From an uncultured Bryobacterales bacterium (GTDB lineage Bacteria; Acidobacteriota; Terriglobia; Bryobacterales; UBA6623), in the NCBI GenBank assembly GCA_946887065.1, contig CAMPKL010000138.1:1-8014 (forward strand): a stretch of DNA of 8,014 nt, read 5' to 3'. A model generated the notes under the pieces. That model made no database searches. It saw only the letters and a program-made list of their open reading frames with translations, and was not told the DNA's origin. This document shows positions 1 through 7,354 of the stretch, one piece after another. The translations under genes and the position numbers were made by a program. Positions within the stretch are counted from its first letter, which is position 1. Each line of letters opens with the position of its first letter.

Positions 1-2
1 GT

Positions 3-19
3 CCACGTGGGACAGTCCC
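3..19. repeat. overlapping short palindromes at the left edge (possible REP-like element)
   Basis: CCACGTGG (3-10) is a perfect palindrome and GGGACAGTCCC (9-19) is a perfect 5-bp inverted repeat around a single A. They sit about 45 nt beyond the stop codon of the MATE gene. The GGGAC-N-GTCCC core resembles short palindromes that recur in many environmental bacterial genomes, sometimes near REP-associated transposases, but that likeness is from memory. Only one copy is in this window, so repetitiveness cannot be judged. It could equally be part of a terminator or operator whose other half lies outside the window. Confidence 0.3.
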
Positions 20-64
20 CGGCGGGCGCGAAGGATAAGACGCTGACGCGGGCGAGCAGGGCCG

Positions 65-1495
65 TCAGGCTCTGGCAAGTTTCCAGGCGCCGCGCCGGAA
101 GACCAAGAATCCGACCAGGGCCCAGGCTGCCATGGAGACGACGATCGCGGCCATCGCCCCCGTTAGGCCCATCCCTAGCGTATGGGACAACAAGTACGCC
201 AACGGCAGTTGCAGCAGCCACAGCACATAGAAGTTGATTTTCATCGGCGTGCTGGAGTCGCCCGCGCCGTTGAAGGCTTGCGAGAACGAACTGGTGTATG
301 CCGAAAAAACATACGCGAAGCTGGAAACGCGCAGAGCTTCGGCGCCGGCGGAAACCACAGATGCATCGTCGCTAAACAGCGACACCAGAAATTCAGCGGA
401 GAGACCGAAAACAACCGCGGTCACGGCCAGAAACACGAAATTGTAGCGCCCGACCAACCAGACGGATTCTTCGGCGCGATCCGGGCGTTTTGCTCCAAGG
501 TTTTGTCCGACGAGCGTCGAAACGGCGTTGCTCATACCCCACGACGGCAGAATGGCGAAGTGGATGATTCTGATGGCGATTGTGTAACCGGCAAGGGCGT
601 CTTCACCCAATAGAGCCACGACTCTCATCACTCCCAACCAACTCGCCGTGGCAATAAAGAACTGGGCCATGGCCCTGCGCGAAATCCGCAGCAAGGGACG
701 CATGATCGCCCAATCGAAATGCAGTAGGTCCCAACGCAGCACAATCCGCCGGCCGCCGTACATCAACGCCCAGAACTGGAACGCCACCCCCAGCCCGCGG
801 CCGATGGTGGTAGCGATAGCGGCGCCTTCCAAACCAAGTTCGGGGAAAGGTCCGAGCCCGAAAATAAGGCAGGGGTCGAGGATGATATTGAAGAGATTCG
901 CCAGCCAAAGCGCGCGCATGGCGATTGCAGCGTCGCCCGCGCCGCGAAAAATGGCGTTGTTGAGGAAGAGCAGGAAGATGGTCGGCGATCCGCCCAGAAG
1001 GATTGCCGCAAAACCGGAACCAGCGACCACGTCCGGCGTGCCGCCCATCCAGGTCAGAATGTCCGCCGCCCAAAACCAGCCGAAAACGCCGAAGGGAATC
1101 GAGACCGCGGTCCCGGCTAAGATGGCCTGCACGGCGGCCTTGCGGGCGCCCTCTTCGTCGCCTTCGCCGATGCGCCGGGCGACCATCGCCGTGGCGCCGA
1201 TGCTCAGACCGAGGGCGATGGCGAACAAGAGAATGACGACTGCCTCAGTCAGTCCTACGGCCGCGACCGCCGCGGGGCCTAACTGGCTGACGAAAAAGAT
1301 GTCGACCAACCCGAAGGTGGACTCCATCATCAGTTCCAAGGCCATTGGAATAGCCAGCAGCAAAATCGCCCTGGGCAAGGGCAGCTTCGTATAGTCCTGA
1401 CGGCGACCAACCAGCGCGGCGCGCACCGCGCTCCAAAACGAAGGAAGCGGAGCTTCGCTTGCGGGGTCCACAGGGGACTCGGGTAGGGACGTCAT
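65..1495 (-). CDS. MATE family efflux transporter
   Basis: Multidrug and toxic compound extrusion (MATE) family inner-membrane carrier, expected to export drugs or metabolites in exchange for Na+ or H+. The predicted protein is 476 aa, a normal length for the family. After a hydrophilic N-terminus of about 50 residues it has roughly twelve hydrophobic segments in two similar halves. Each half carries the family's GAGD signature: FRGAGDAAIAM in the first and FNGAGDSSTPM in the second. An early membrane segment contains the typical MESTFGLVDIFFVSQLG stretch, and GLSIGATAMVARRIGEG and VGQNLGAKRPDRAEE match the conserved post-helix loops. The start is uncertain. ATG at 1495 is chosen because residues before it look non-membrane and unconserved; ATG at 1537 or TTG at 1558 are in frame, and none has a clear Shine-Dalgarno. 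It is divergent from the MFS gene, with a spacer of about 130 nt. Substrate cannot be inferred. Family assignment is firm. Confidence 0.93.
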   Translation of the reverse strand: MTSLPESPVDPASEAPLPSFWSAVRAALVGRRQDYTKLPLPRAILLLAIPMALELMMESTFGLVDIFFVSQLGPAAVAAVGLTEAVVILLFAIALGLSIGATAMVARRIGEGDEEGARKAAVQAILAGTAVSIPFGVFGWFWAADILTWMGGTPDVVAGSGFAAILLGGSPTIFLLFLNNAIFRGAGDAAIAMRALWLANLFNIILDPCLIFGLGPFPELGLEGAAIATTIGRGLGVAFQFWALMYGGRRIVLRWDLLHFDWAIMRPLLRISRRAMAQFFIATASWLGVMRVVALLGEDALAGYTIAIRIIHFAILPSWGMSNAVSTLVGQNLGAKRPDRAEESVWLVGRYNFVFLAVTAVVFGLSAEFLVSLFSDDASVVSAGAEALRVSSFAYVFSAYTSSFSQAFNGAGDSSTPMKINFYVLWLLQLPLAYLLSHTLGMGLTGAMAAIVVSMAAWALVGFLVFRRGAWKLARA

Positions 1496-1615
1496 GCGCG
1501 AGGATCGGCCTGGAGCGGCCACTTCCAATTGTCGCATCGCGCCGCGAGAGCGTAGCAAGCAGTACGGTTACGATTCGATGGCCTGAGACCTCTCGGCGGG
1601 TCGTGCTACGATTGC

Positions 1616-1619
1616 AGGA
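1616..1619 (+). promoter_or_regulatory. ribosome binding site of the MFS transporter
   Basis: AGGA lies 5 nt before the ATG at 1625. It is one of only two recognisable Shine-Dalgarno sequences in the window and supports that start codon. Confidence 0.5.
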
Positions 1620-1624
1620 CTCCG

Positions 1625-2899
1625 ATGCGGCCTACACGAGTCCGGCATATCGTTCTTTGGCTGACCGTCGCGGCCTACATGATCACTTACATGGATCGTG
1701 TGGTGATCTCCGCTGCAGCGCCGCTGATCCAAGACGAGTACGGTTTCGATCTGATCACGATGGGTTGGATCCTCGCGTCGTTCCGTTGGGGATACGCATT
1801 GTTCCAGATTCCTGGGGGCTGGCTCGGCGACCGGTTCGGGCCGAGAAGGGCGCTTACCGGGATTGTGATTTGGTGGAGCATCTTCACCGCAACCACCGCA
1901 CTGGCCTGGAACGCGGCATCGATGGCCACCTTCCGGTTCTTGTTCGGCGTGGGCGAAGCGGGCGCATTCCCGACGGCGACGCGTTCTCTCTCACGATGGA
2001 TGCTGCCCACCGAGAGAGGTTACGCCCAAGGCATAACCCATGCGGGTTCGCGGCTCGGCGCGGCGTTCACGCCGCCGATCGTCGTTGCTTTGATGGTCGC
2101 CTTCGGTTGGCGCGCGCCGTTCTATGTCTTCGGATGTCTGGGGCTTTTGTGGGCCGCGCTGTGGTTCTTCTATTACCGCGACACGCCGGATGAGCATGGC
2201 TCGGTCAATGAGGCCGAGCGCCAATTGATCCGGTCCTCCATCGGCAGTCCCAAGGGTTCAGGCGTGCAGAAAGTGCCCTGGCGCGCCATCCTGGCGAGCC
2301 CGACGGTACGGTATCTGTCCATGATGTATTTTTGCTACGGCTATTGCCTAGCAATCTACCTCGATTGGTTCCCCACCTACCTTCGCGACTACCGGGGCTA
2401 CAACTTGAGAGAAATGGGCTTCTATGCGAGCCTGCCGTTGCTGGCGGGAGTAGTGGGAGACCTGGTCGGCGGTTGGGCGTCGGACCGGATAGCGCACCGC
2501 ACGGGCAATCTGAAGATGGCTCGCCGCAGCGTCGCCATCACTGGCTTCCTGCTCGCCGCAACCGGCATTATCCCGGCGGCGCTGACGTCGGACCCGGAAA
2601 CCTCCGTCGCCTTCTCCTGCCTCGGATTCTTTGGCCTCGAAGTAACCGTTGGCGTGTCGTGGGCAGTGCCCCTGGATATCGGGGGAGACTTCGCGGGTTC
2701 GGTCTCCGCGATCATGAATACGTTGGGCAATATCGGCGGCGCCTTGTCTCCGACGATCCTGGCCTATCTGGTGCAGGCTTACGGATGGAACATCCCGTTC
2801 CTGGTGGCCTCGGGACTCTGCATAACGGCGGCTTTATTGTTCGCCAAAATTGATTCCACGAAAAGAATTCTCGACGAGGGAATCACCCACGCGACTTAG
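1625..2899 (+). CDS. MFS transporter, anion:cation symporter (ACS)-like
   Basis: Major facilitator superfamily carrier of 424 aa with about twelve membrane helices. It resembles the ACS group (glucarate, galactonate, hexuronate and phthalate symporters), which couples uptake of organic anions to cations. Visible motifs are YMDR at residues 22-25 in helix 1, the MFS loop 2-3 motif [13 protein letters not shown] at 65-77, [13 protein letters not shown] at 104-116 in helix 4, and [14 protein letters not shown] at 123-136, all typical of ACS members. A central hydrophilic loop (about residues 190-220) separates the two six-helix halves. The ATG at 1625 begins just before helix 1 and has an AGGA upstream. 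The stop codon interlocks with that of the convergent threonine aldolase (4-nt overlap), so no terminator separates them. No catabolic genes lie beside it, so the substrate is unknown; a sugar acid or similar carboxylate is the family expectation only. Confidence 0.92.
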   Translation: MRPTRVRHIVLWLTVAAYMITYMDRVVISAAAPLIQDEYGFDLITMGWILASFRWGYALFQIPGGWLGDRFGPRRALTGIVIWWSIFTATTALAWNAASMATFRFLFGVGEAGAFPTATRSLSRWMLPTERGYAQGITHAGSRLGAAFTPPIVVALMVAFGWRAPFYVFGCLGLLWAALWFFYYRDTPDEHGSVNEAERQLIRSSIGSPKGSGVQKVPWRAILASPTVRYLSMMYFCYGYCLAIYLDWFPTYLRDYRGYNLREMGFYASLPLLAGVVGDLVGGWASDRIAHRTGNLKMARRSVAITGFLLAATGIIPAALTSDPETSVAFSCLGFFGLEVTVGVSWAVPLDIGGDFAGSVSAIMNTLGNIGGALSPTILAYLVQAYGWNIPFLVASGLCITAALLFAKIDSTKRILDEGITHAT

Positions 2900-3927
2900 G
2901 CGCTGAGGCAGTCCTTCAGAGCGGCGACGGCTCTCTCGCAGTCAGCGCGGTTCACGTCGCGATGCGTCAGAACCCGTACGCGATCTCCCATGGCGATGAC
3001 CAGCACGCCTCGTTGCTTCAGACCCTCGGCGACCGATGCCGCCGTAACGCCGGCGCGCGTCACGCGAAAGAAGAGAATATTCGTCAGTACATTGGCTGCC
3101 AACTCCACGCCTTCCATCTCGCGAATTGCGGCGGCGAGATACTGCGCATCGGCGTGAGACTCAGGCAATTGATTCGCGCCATCTTCGAGGGCGATGCGCG
3201 CCGCAGCGGCGATCACTCCGGCCTGACGCATGCCGCCGCCAAGAGCCTTGCGAATACGGCGGCTGCGGGCAATGAATTCCGCCGTACCGGCCAACACCGA
3301 GCCTACCGGCGCGCCTAGGCCCTTCGATAAGCAGACGCAAACGGAATCGAGCGGCGCAACAGCATCGCTGACGCTGTAGCCCATCGCCGCCGCGGCATTG
3401 AATAGTCGAGCGCCATCCATGTGTACCTTGACGCCTTCGGCGTGCGACTTCTCCGCTATTTCCTTAATCGATGCCAGCGAATAGGCCGTTCCTCCGGCCA
3501 TGTTGTGGGTATTCTCGATCACCACCAGACCGGTCCCTTGGAAGTGATCCGTAGCATGGCGCAGCCGCGAAGCCACGTCGGACCAAGAGAGGATTCCCTC
3601 CGTCGTGGGCACGCCGCGAATGAGACATCCCGAGAACACCGCGGGCATGCCCATCTCGTACAGAATCACGTGCGAACGGTCATCGCAAATGATTTCCTGG
3701 CCTGGCTGCGTGTGCGCCTTGATCGCGGTTTGGTTGCCCATGGTGCCGGAAGGGACGAACAGGGCGGCCTCCTTGCCAAGGATCTCGGCGGCGCGAGCCT
3801 CGAGTTGATTGACGGTCGGATCTTCGCCGAAGACGTCGTCGCCGACTTCGGCCTCGGCCATCGCGCGCCGCATTTCGGGCGTGGGACGAGTTACGGTATC
3901 ACTGCGAAAGTCGGCGATAGGGGTCAT
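2896..3927 (-). CDS. ltaE: low-specificity L-threonine aldolase (PLP-dependent)
   Basis: Cytosolic fold-type I PLP enzyme that cleaves L-threonine or L-allo-threonine to glycine and acetaldehyde. The 343-aa length matches the bacterial family. Visible signatures are FRSDTVT at 7-13 and GDDVFGEDP at 29-37, SGTMGNQ at 60-66 (cofactor phosphate region), [10 protein letters not shown] at 82-91 with His86 as the likely ring-stacking residue, HMDGAR at 169-174 with Asp171 and Arg174, and [12 protein letters not shown] at 199-210 with Lys202 as the Schiff-base lysine. RVRVLTH near 316-322 holds the expected carboxylate-binding arginine. All key residues are present, so it should be active. ATG at 3927 follows the hemW stop by 9 nt, with no strong Shine-Dalgarno, suggesting translation coupled to hemW in one transcript. 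Whether it prefers threonine, allo-threonine or beta-hydroxy amino acids cannot be read from sequence. Confidence 0.95.
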   Translation of the reverse strand: MTPIADFRSDTVTRPTPEMRRAMAEAEVGDDVFGEDPTVNQLEARAAEILGKEAALFVPSGTMGNQTAIKAHTQPGQEIICDDRSHVILYEMGMPAVFSGCLIRGVPTTEGILSWSDVASRLRHATDHFQGTGLVVIENTHNMAGGTAYSLASIKEIAEKSHAEGVKVHMDGARLFNAAAAMGYSVSDAVAPLDSVCVCLSKGLGAPVGSVLAGTAEFIARSRRIRKALGGGMRQAGVIAAAARIALEDGANQLPESHADAQYLAAAIREMEGVELAANVLTNILFFRVTRAGVTAASVAEGLKQRGVLVIAMGDRVRVLTHRDVNRADCERAVAALKDCLSA

Positions 3928-3936
3928 AAAGATGCT

Positions 3937-5040
3937 TCAGAACAGCAGTTGCTCAAGCGCTTCATTCGAGAACAGGATGCCCTCGTCCGTCAACCTGAGG
4001 CGGTCGGGAGTAGGCTGCTCAAGCCAACCTAGGCCCGTAAGCCTGGCGATCGGGCCTTGGAGCCTGGATAGGGAGGCGGTCGGCAGCGTCACGCCCTCTC
4101 TGGTTCGCAGGCCGGTCATGAGCAAGTCTTCGGCGCGCCGGCCATCGTCGATGAATTCGTCCGTAACGCGTATCGACTGACCCGCGTTCGTCCGGCCAAC
4201 GTACTCGGACGGTTCCGGAACGTTCGCCCAGCGGCGGGCCCCGTCGAAGGAGTGAGCGTCGGCGCCGAAACCGAGGTAGGGCCGCAGAGTCCAATACTTG
4301 CGATTGTGGCGAGACTCGTGGCCTGGAGCGGCGAAGTTAGAGATCTCGTAGCGCTGGATGCCGAGGCTTTGCAGCCGTTGGACGGCGTACAGATAAGAAT
4401 CAGCGATCTGCTCCTCCGAAGGAACGGCGCTCGCTCCATAGCGGGAACCGCCCTTCCTTAATTCCGCTCCAAGGCGGCTGTCGTCGTCGGACTCCAGCAT
4501 GTAGACGGAAACGTGGCGTACCGCAAGGCGCTCAATCCACTCGAAATCCGCGGCCCAGCTCTCGGGAGTTTGCCAGGCGAGGCCGGCGATTAGATCGACA
4601 CTGACACGCTCGATTCCAACCGATCGCAACAGGGCGACCTCTTCTACGACAGTCGCAGCGGTATGTTTCCGTCCCGAACTGCGTGCGACCTTTTGGTCGA
4701 AGCTTTGGACGCCGAAGCTCACGCGATTGACGCCGAGCTCGGCCCAGGCTTTCGCCTTCTCGCGCGTCAAATCGCCAGGCGCGGCTTCCATGGTGAACTC
4801 GCCAAGGGACTGGATTTCAAGTGCCGCTACGAGATCGGCCAGTTCGGATTCGGACAGCAGACTCGGCGTGCCTCCACCGAGATAGAGCGTATCGAACGCC
4901 GGCGTCTCGCTGGCCAGAATCTCCCGGCGCAAGGCGAGCAAGTAGGCCGACTGCAATTCCGCCGTGAACACGCCCGAGGCGAAGTTGCAGTAGGTGCACT
5001 TCTGGCGGCAAAACGGAAAAGAGATGTAAACTCCGTACAC
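3937..5040 (-). CDS. hemW: HemW, radical SAM heme chaperone (coproporphyrinogen oxidase-like)
   Basis: HemW proteins are HemN-like radical SAM proteins that bind heme and deliver it to respiratory proteins; many are annotated as oxygen-independent coproporphyrinogen III oxidases. With the GTG start at 5040 the protein is 367 aa, close to the usual 370-390. The N-terminus reads [10 protein letters not shown] and then the 4Fe-4S motif CRQKCTYC (Cys11, 15, 18). The residues after it are NF, without the fourth cysteine of true HemN (CxxxCxxCxC). GGGTPS is at 55-60, VSFGVQSF at 107-114, YEISNFA at 231-237 and HNRKYW at 245-250, and a complete C-terminal winged-helix region ends in [13 protein letters not shown]. 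The frame stays open upstream to 5220, with ATG at 5130 and TTG at 5220 as alternative starts. I prefer 5040 because family members begin within a few residues of IYIHIPFC and the upstream stretch is not conserved-looking. It is likely the first gene of an operon with the threonine aldolase and is divergent from bshC. Confidence 0.93.
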   Translation of the reverse strand: MYGVYISFPFCRQKCTYCNFASGVFTAELQSAYLLALRREILASETPAFDTLYLGGGTPSLLSESELADLVAALEIQSLGEFTMEAAPGDLTREKAKAWAELGVNRVSFGVQSFDQKVARSSGRKHTAATVVEEVALLRSVGIERVSVDLIAGLAWQTPESWAADFEWIERLAVRHVSVYMLESDDDSRLGAELRKGGSRYGASAVPSEEQIADSYLYAVQRLQSLGIQRYEISNFAAPGHESRHNRKYWTLRPYLGFGADAHSFDGARRWANVPEPSEYVGRTNAGQSIRVTDEFIDDGRRAEDLLMTGLRTREGVTLPTASLSRLQGPIARLTGLGWLEQPTPDRLRLTDEGILFSNEALEQLLF

Positions 5041-5063
5041 TTTCGAACCGGGTTTCCAACCAA

Positions 5064-5115
5064 AGGATATCAGCGCAAGGCGCCGGCCGAACGGGCGCGG
5101 GTCATCTGATATCCT
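5064..5115. repeat. perfect 10-bp inverted repeat in the hemW-bshC divergent region
   Basis: AGGATATCAG (5064-5073) and CTGATATCCT (5106-5115) are exact reverse complements separated by 32 nt. Each arm also contains the self-palindrome GATATC. The two GATATC centres are 42 bp apart, close to four helical turns, so the arrangement suits either two operator sites for a dimeric regulator or a long-range stem in the hemW leader. On the minus strand the GC-rich loop can also form a short inner stem (GCGCC with GGCGC). The downstream arm ends 23 nt before the preferred hemW GTG start. If hemW instead starts at ATG 5130 the repeat would be inside coding sequence. No convincing sigma-70 promoter was found in the spacer 5041-5219. 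The function is unknown. Confidence 0.5.
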
Positions 5116-5219
5116 GATGCGAAGGTTCATCGAAGGGTGAATCGACCGCGTCGTTGTCTCCGCTTGGCGCTTGTTGCGCGTGGGCGCCTTCGGACTCGAT
5201 TTAACGGTTTCCGCGCGCA

Positions 5220-6821
5220 ATGAAAGTCGCCCGCATCCCTTACACGTCCCTCCCGGGGACGACGCCGCTCTTCAGTGACTTGCTCTACAACTTCGAGCGA
5301 GCGGGGAAGTTCTATCCGCACCGCCCAAGCCTGGATTCGGCCGAAGCAGCGATCACGAGCATTGCGTATCCTGCTGAGCGTCGGGCAAATGTTGTCGAGG
5401 CGCTTCGGAAGCAGAACCGCTCCGCGGGCGATGCGACCCAGGAAAATCTCAATCGGCTGGCCCAACCGGAAACCGTCGTGGTGGCGACGGGCCAGCAAGT
5501 CGGACTTTTCGGCGGACCTATTTTTTCCGTCTTCAAGGCGCTGACGGCAGCCAAATACGCGGCCGAACTGAGACAGCGGGGCGTTTCGGCGGTCGCCGTG
5601 TTTTGGTTGGCAACCGAGGATCACGATCTTGCCGAAGTGGATCACGCCTGGCTGTTCGATGCCGACGGTAAACCACGTTTAGCCGAAGGTGGGGCGCTCT
5701 TGGCCGACAACGCCCCGGTAGGCGGGGCGAAGCTTCCGTCCGGGGTGACCGCCGCTGTCCGCGATGCCGTCGCCGGAATGCCTTATGGAGAGGCCATCCT
5801 GCGCAGAACGTCCGAGCAGTACAAGGAAGGCCGTACCTTGGGCCAGGCGTTCCGCGGCCTTTTTGAGGATCTGCTCAGACCGCACGGGCTGATTTTCTTG
5901 GACCCGATGGACTCGAGTCTGCGTCCGATCGCGGCGGAGCTTATCGCCAAGCTGGCCGAAAAGGGCGATGAGGCCGTCGGCCTGTTAACTGCACGGGGCA
6001 AGCAGCTGGATGCCGCAGGCTATCACCAGCAAGTCGCGGTCGGCGCCGATTCGAGCCTACTGTTTCGGCTCAGCGATGGCCGGCGATCAGTTATTCGCCG
6101 CTCCGGCGACCGTTACTTGACCGAGGGCGGCGCCAAGAGCGCGGCTGAACTGATCGATCTGATCAAACGGGAGCCGGAAGGATTCTCGCCCAACGCGCTG
6201 CTTCGTCCGGTCGTCCAAGATTACTTGCTGCCCACCGCGGTCTTCGTCGGCGGTCCCGCCGAATTGGCGTACCTCGCCCAGTCCGCCGTGCTCTACGAGT
6301 TGCTGCTCGGGCGCATGCCGGTCGTTATGCCCCGGGCAGGATTTACGCTGCTGGATAATCGTACCGCAAAGCTCTTGGAACGCTATAAATTGGACGTACC
6401 AGGCTGTCTTGTCCCATTAGGCGAACTTCAAGCCCACATCGCTCGCAGCGTGACTCCTCCCGAACTGCAACAATGCTTCGACAGCGAAGGCGCGATCATC
6501 GGCGCCGCGCTGGACCGCATCAACCAGACGCTGAGGTCCTTCGATCCCACGCTCGGCGAGGCGTTCGAAAGATCGAGCCGCAAGATCAACTACCAGTTGG
6601 CGAAAGTACAGGCAAAGGCCGCCCGGGAAATGTTGTTGCGCAACGAACGCAGCCGTGGGGATGCCGACCGTCTAGCCAACTTGATCTACCCGCGGAAAAC
6701 TTTGCAGGAAAGATTCTATTGCACGTTGCCCTTCCTGGCGCAATACGGCGACGAACTACTGGATGGAGTGTACGAAGCGATTGATTCCGCGTGCCTGGAT
6801 CATCAAGCGCTCGCCATCTAG
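5220..6821 (+). CDS. bshC: BshC, bacillithiol biosynthesis cysteine-adding enzyme
   Basis: BshC (YllA family) is the putative ligase that adds cysteine to glucosaminyl-malate, the last step of bacillithiol synthesis; bacillithiol is a cytosolic low-molecular-weight thiol for redox buffering, metal handling and detoxification. The 533-aa length is normal for the family. Diagnostic motifs are ATGQQVGLFGGPIFSVFKA near residues 89-107, FWLATEDHDLAEVDHAW at 128-144, and DYLLPTAVFVGGPAELAYLAQ near 335-354, followed by MPVVMPRAGFTLLD. A charged helical stretch around 425-500 matches the C-terminal coiled-coil of the family. The ATG at 5220 gives an N-terminus beginning MKVARIPYTSLPG; there is no clear Shine-Dalgarno, so initiation may be SD-independent. 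No bshA or bshB is in the window, so the rest of the pathway would have to be encoded elsewhere. It is divergent from hemW and followed by a hairpin at its stop codon. Confidence 0.95.
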   Translation: MKVARIPYTSLPGTTPLFSDLLYNFERAGKFYPHRPSLDSAEAAITSIAYPAERRANVVEALRKQNRSAGDATQENLNRLAQPETVVVATGQQVGLFGGPIFSVFKALTAAKYAAELRQRGVSAVAVFWLATEDHDLAEVDHAWLFDADGKPRLAEGGALLADNAPVGGAKLPSGVTAAVRDAVAGMPYGEAILRRTSEQYKEGRTLGQAFRGLFEDLLRPHGLIFLDPMDSSLRPIAAELIAKLAEKGDEAVGLLTARGKQLDAAGYHQQVAVGADSSLLFRLSDGRRSVIRRSGDRYLTEGGAKSAAELIDLIKREPEGFSPNALLRPVVQDYLLPTAVFVGGPAELAYLAQSAVLYELLLGRMPVVMPRAGFTLLDNRTAKLLERYKLDVPGCLVPLGELQAHIARSVTPPELQQCFDSEGAIIGAALDRINQTLRSFDPTLGEAFERSSRKINYQLAKVQAKAAREMLLRNERSRGDADRLANLIYPRKTLQERFYCTLPFLAQYGDELLDGVYEAIDSACLDHQALAI

Positions 6822-6836
6822 GCGATCCATCGCCTA
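6819..6836 (+). terminator. stem-loop at the bshC stop codon (weak terminator or processing hairpin)
   Basis: TAGGCGA, loop TCCA, then TCGCCTA forms a perfect 7-bp stem whose first three bases are the bshC stop codon. A competing hairpin pairs TCGCC at 6811-6815 with GGCGA at 6821-6825, so the two stems are mutually exclusive. No T-tract follows, so it does not look like a classical intrinsic terminator. The rest of the gap to the zinc-ribbon gene (6837-6896) shows only a marginal 4-bp stem (6846-6858) and no clear promoter. Confidence 0.35.
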
Positions 6837-6896
6837 CACTTGAGCCCGCCGTAAGCGGAACACATGCCGTACCGATTGCGTAACAGTTGATGAAGT

Positions 6897-6901
6897 GAGG
6901 A
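6897..6901 (+). promoter_or_regulatory. ribosome binding site supporting a TTG start
   Basis: GAGGA ends 9 nt before the TTG at 6911. It decides the start of the zinc-ribbon gene, which has no ATG or GTG placed to keep the first CxxC pair. Confidence 0.55.
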
Positions 6902-6910
6902 CGGACCGGA

Positions 6911-7354
6911 TTGCCCTTCTGCACTAGTTGTGGACAACAAGTCGGAGACGGTCAGCGTTTCTGCCGGTCTTGCGGCGCCCCTCAGCCCGTTGCGCAACAG
7001 CCCGCGGGCGGAGTGGGCGACGGCCTCACTCCCCGGGGAGCATCCATCCTCTGTTATGTGCCGTGGCTCGGCTGGATCGTCGCGGTCTATCTACTGGCAA
7101 CGTCCCGTTTCAAGTCGGAGCGGACCGTACGCTTCCACGCTTACCAGGGCCTTTATCTGTTTGTCGTCTGGATGCTTTCTCATTGGGTGGCGGGCATTTG
7201 GGTTCGTCTAATTTTTGGCGGACACGGATTCCCGATCGGCAGCCTGATCGAAGGCGCCCTGCTGGTTGTGTGGATCTTCATGCTGGTGAAGACCAGCTCC
7301 GGGGAACGTTACTCGCTGCCCTTGGTCGGCGAACTCGCGGAAAGGTCTCTCTAG
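6911..7354 (+). CDS. zinc-ribbon membrane protein with DUF4870/Tic20-like domain
   Basis: Small two-part protein of 147 aa. Residues 1-22 form a zinc ribbon with CTSCG and CRSCG knuckles (Cys4, Cys7, Cys18, Cys21). A proline/glutamine/glycine-rich linker (about 23-42) follows, then a membrane domain with three likely helices near 45-63, 79-99 and 110-127. The domain has the hallmarks of DUF4870/Tic20-like proteins: ILCYVPWLGWI in helix 1, RTVRFHAYQGLYLFV at the start of helix 2, and a tail reading RYSLPLVGELAE. The molecular role of this family in bacteria is not established; the ribbon is presumably cytoplasmic. The TTG start is supported by GAGGA upstream and by the usual MPFCxxCG opening of such ribbons. 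It may be co-transcribed with bshC across an 89-nt gap. Its stop interlocks with that of the convergent DapA-like gene. Confidence 0.82.
   Translation: MPFCTSCGQQVGDGQRFCRSCGAPQPVAQQPAGGVGDGLTPRGASILCYVPWLGWIVAVYLLATSRFKSERTVRFHAYQGLYLFVVWMLSHWVAGIWVRLIFGGHGFPIGSLIEGALLVVWIFMLVKTSSGERYSLPLVGELAERSL

Noticed and set aside
648..1394. 248-codon open frame on the plus strand
   Set aside because: It is antisense to the MATE gene, has low-complexity Ala/Pro/Ser/Arg-rich composition and no recognisable domain; it is a by-product of high GC.
1559..1624. TACGAT (1607-1612) as a -10 box for the MFS gene
   Set aside because: It matches only four of six consensus bases, lies 12 nt from the ATG and has no acceptable -35 at 16-18 nt. 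No other promoter in this spacer was convincing.
3421..4032. 203-codon plus-strand open frame across the threonine aldolase and the end of hemW
   Set aside because: It overlaps two well-supported minus-strand genes and shows no family motifs, so it is a shadow frame.
5154..5205. TTGTCT (5154-5159) and TTTAAC (5200-5205) as a bshC promoter
   Set aside because: The spacing between the hexamers is about 40 nt, far from 17, and no better-spaced pair was found.
5041..5220. Extended N-terminus of HemW from ATG 5130 or TTG 5220
   Set aside because: It would add 30-60 residues rich in Arg, Lys and Thr before the conserved GVYISFPFC start, which HemW proteins normally lack. ATG 5130 has no Shine-Dalgarno. 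It remains possible, so the alternative is noted in the gene entry.
5127..5645. 172-codon minus-strand open frame crossing the hemW-bshC spacer
   Set aside because: Most of it is antisense to conserved BshC motifs and its product is Arg-rich with no recognisable domain.
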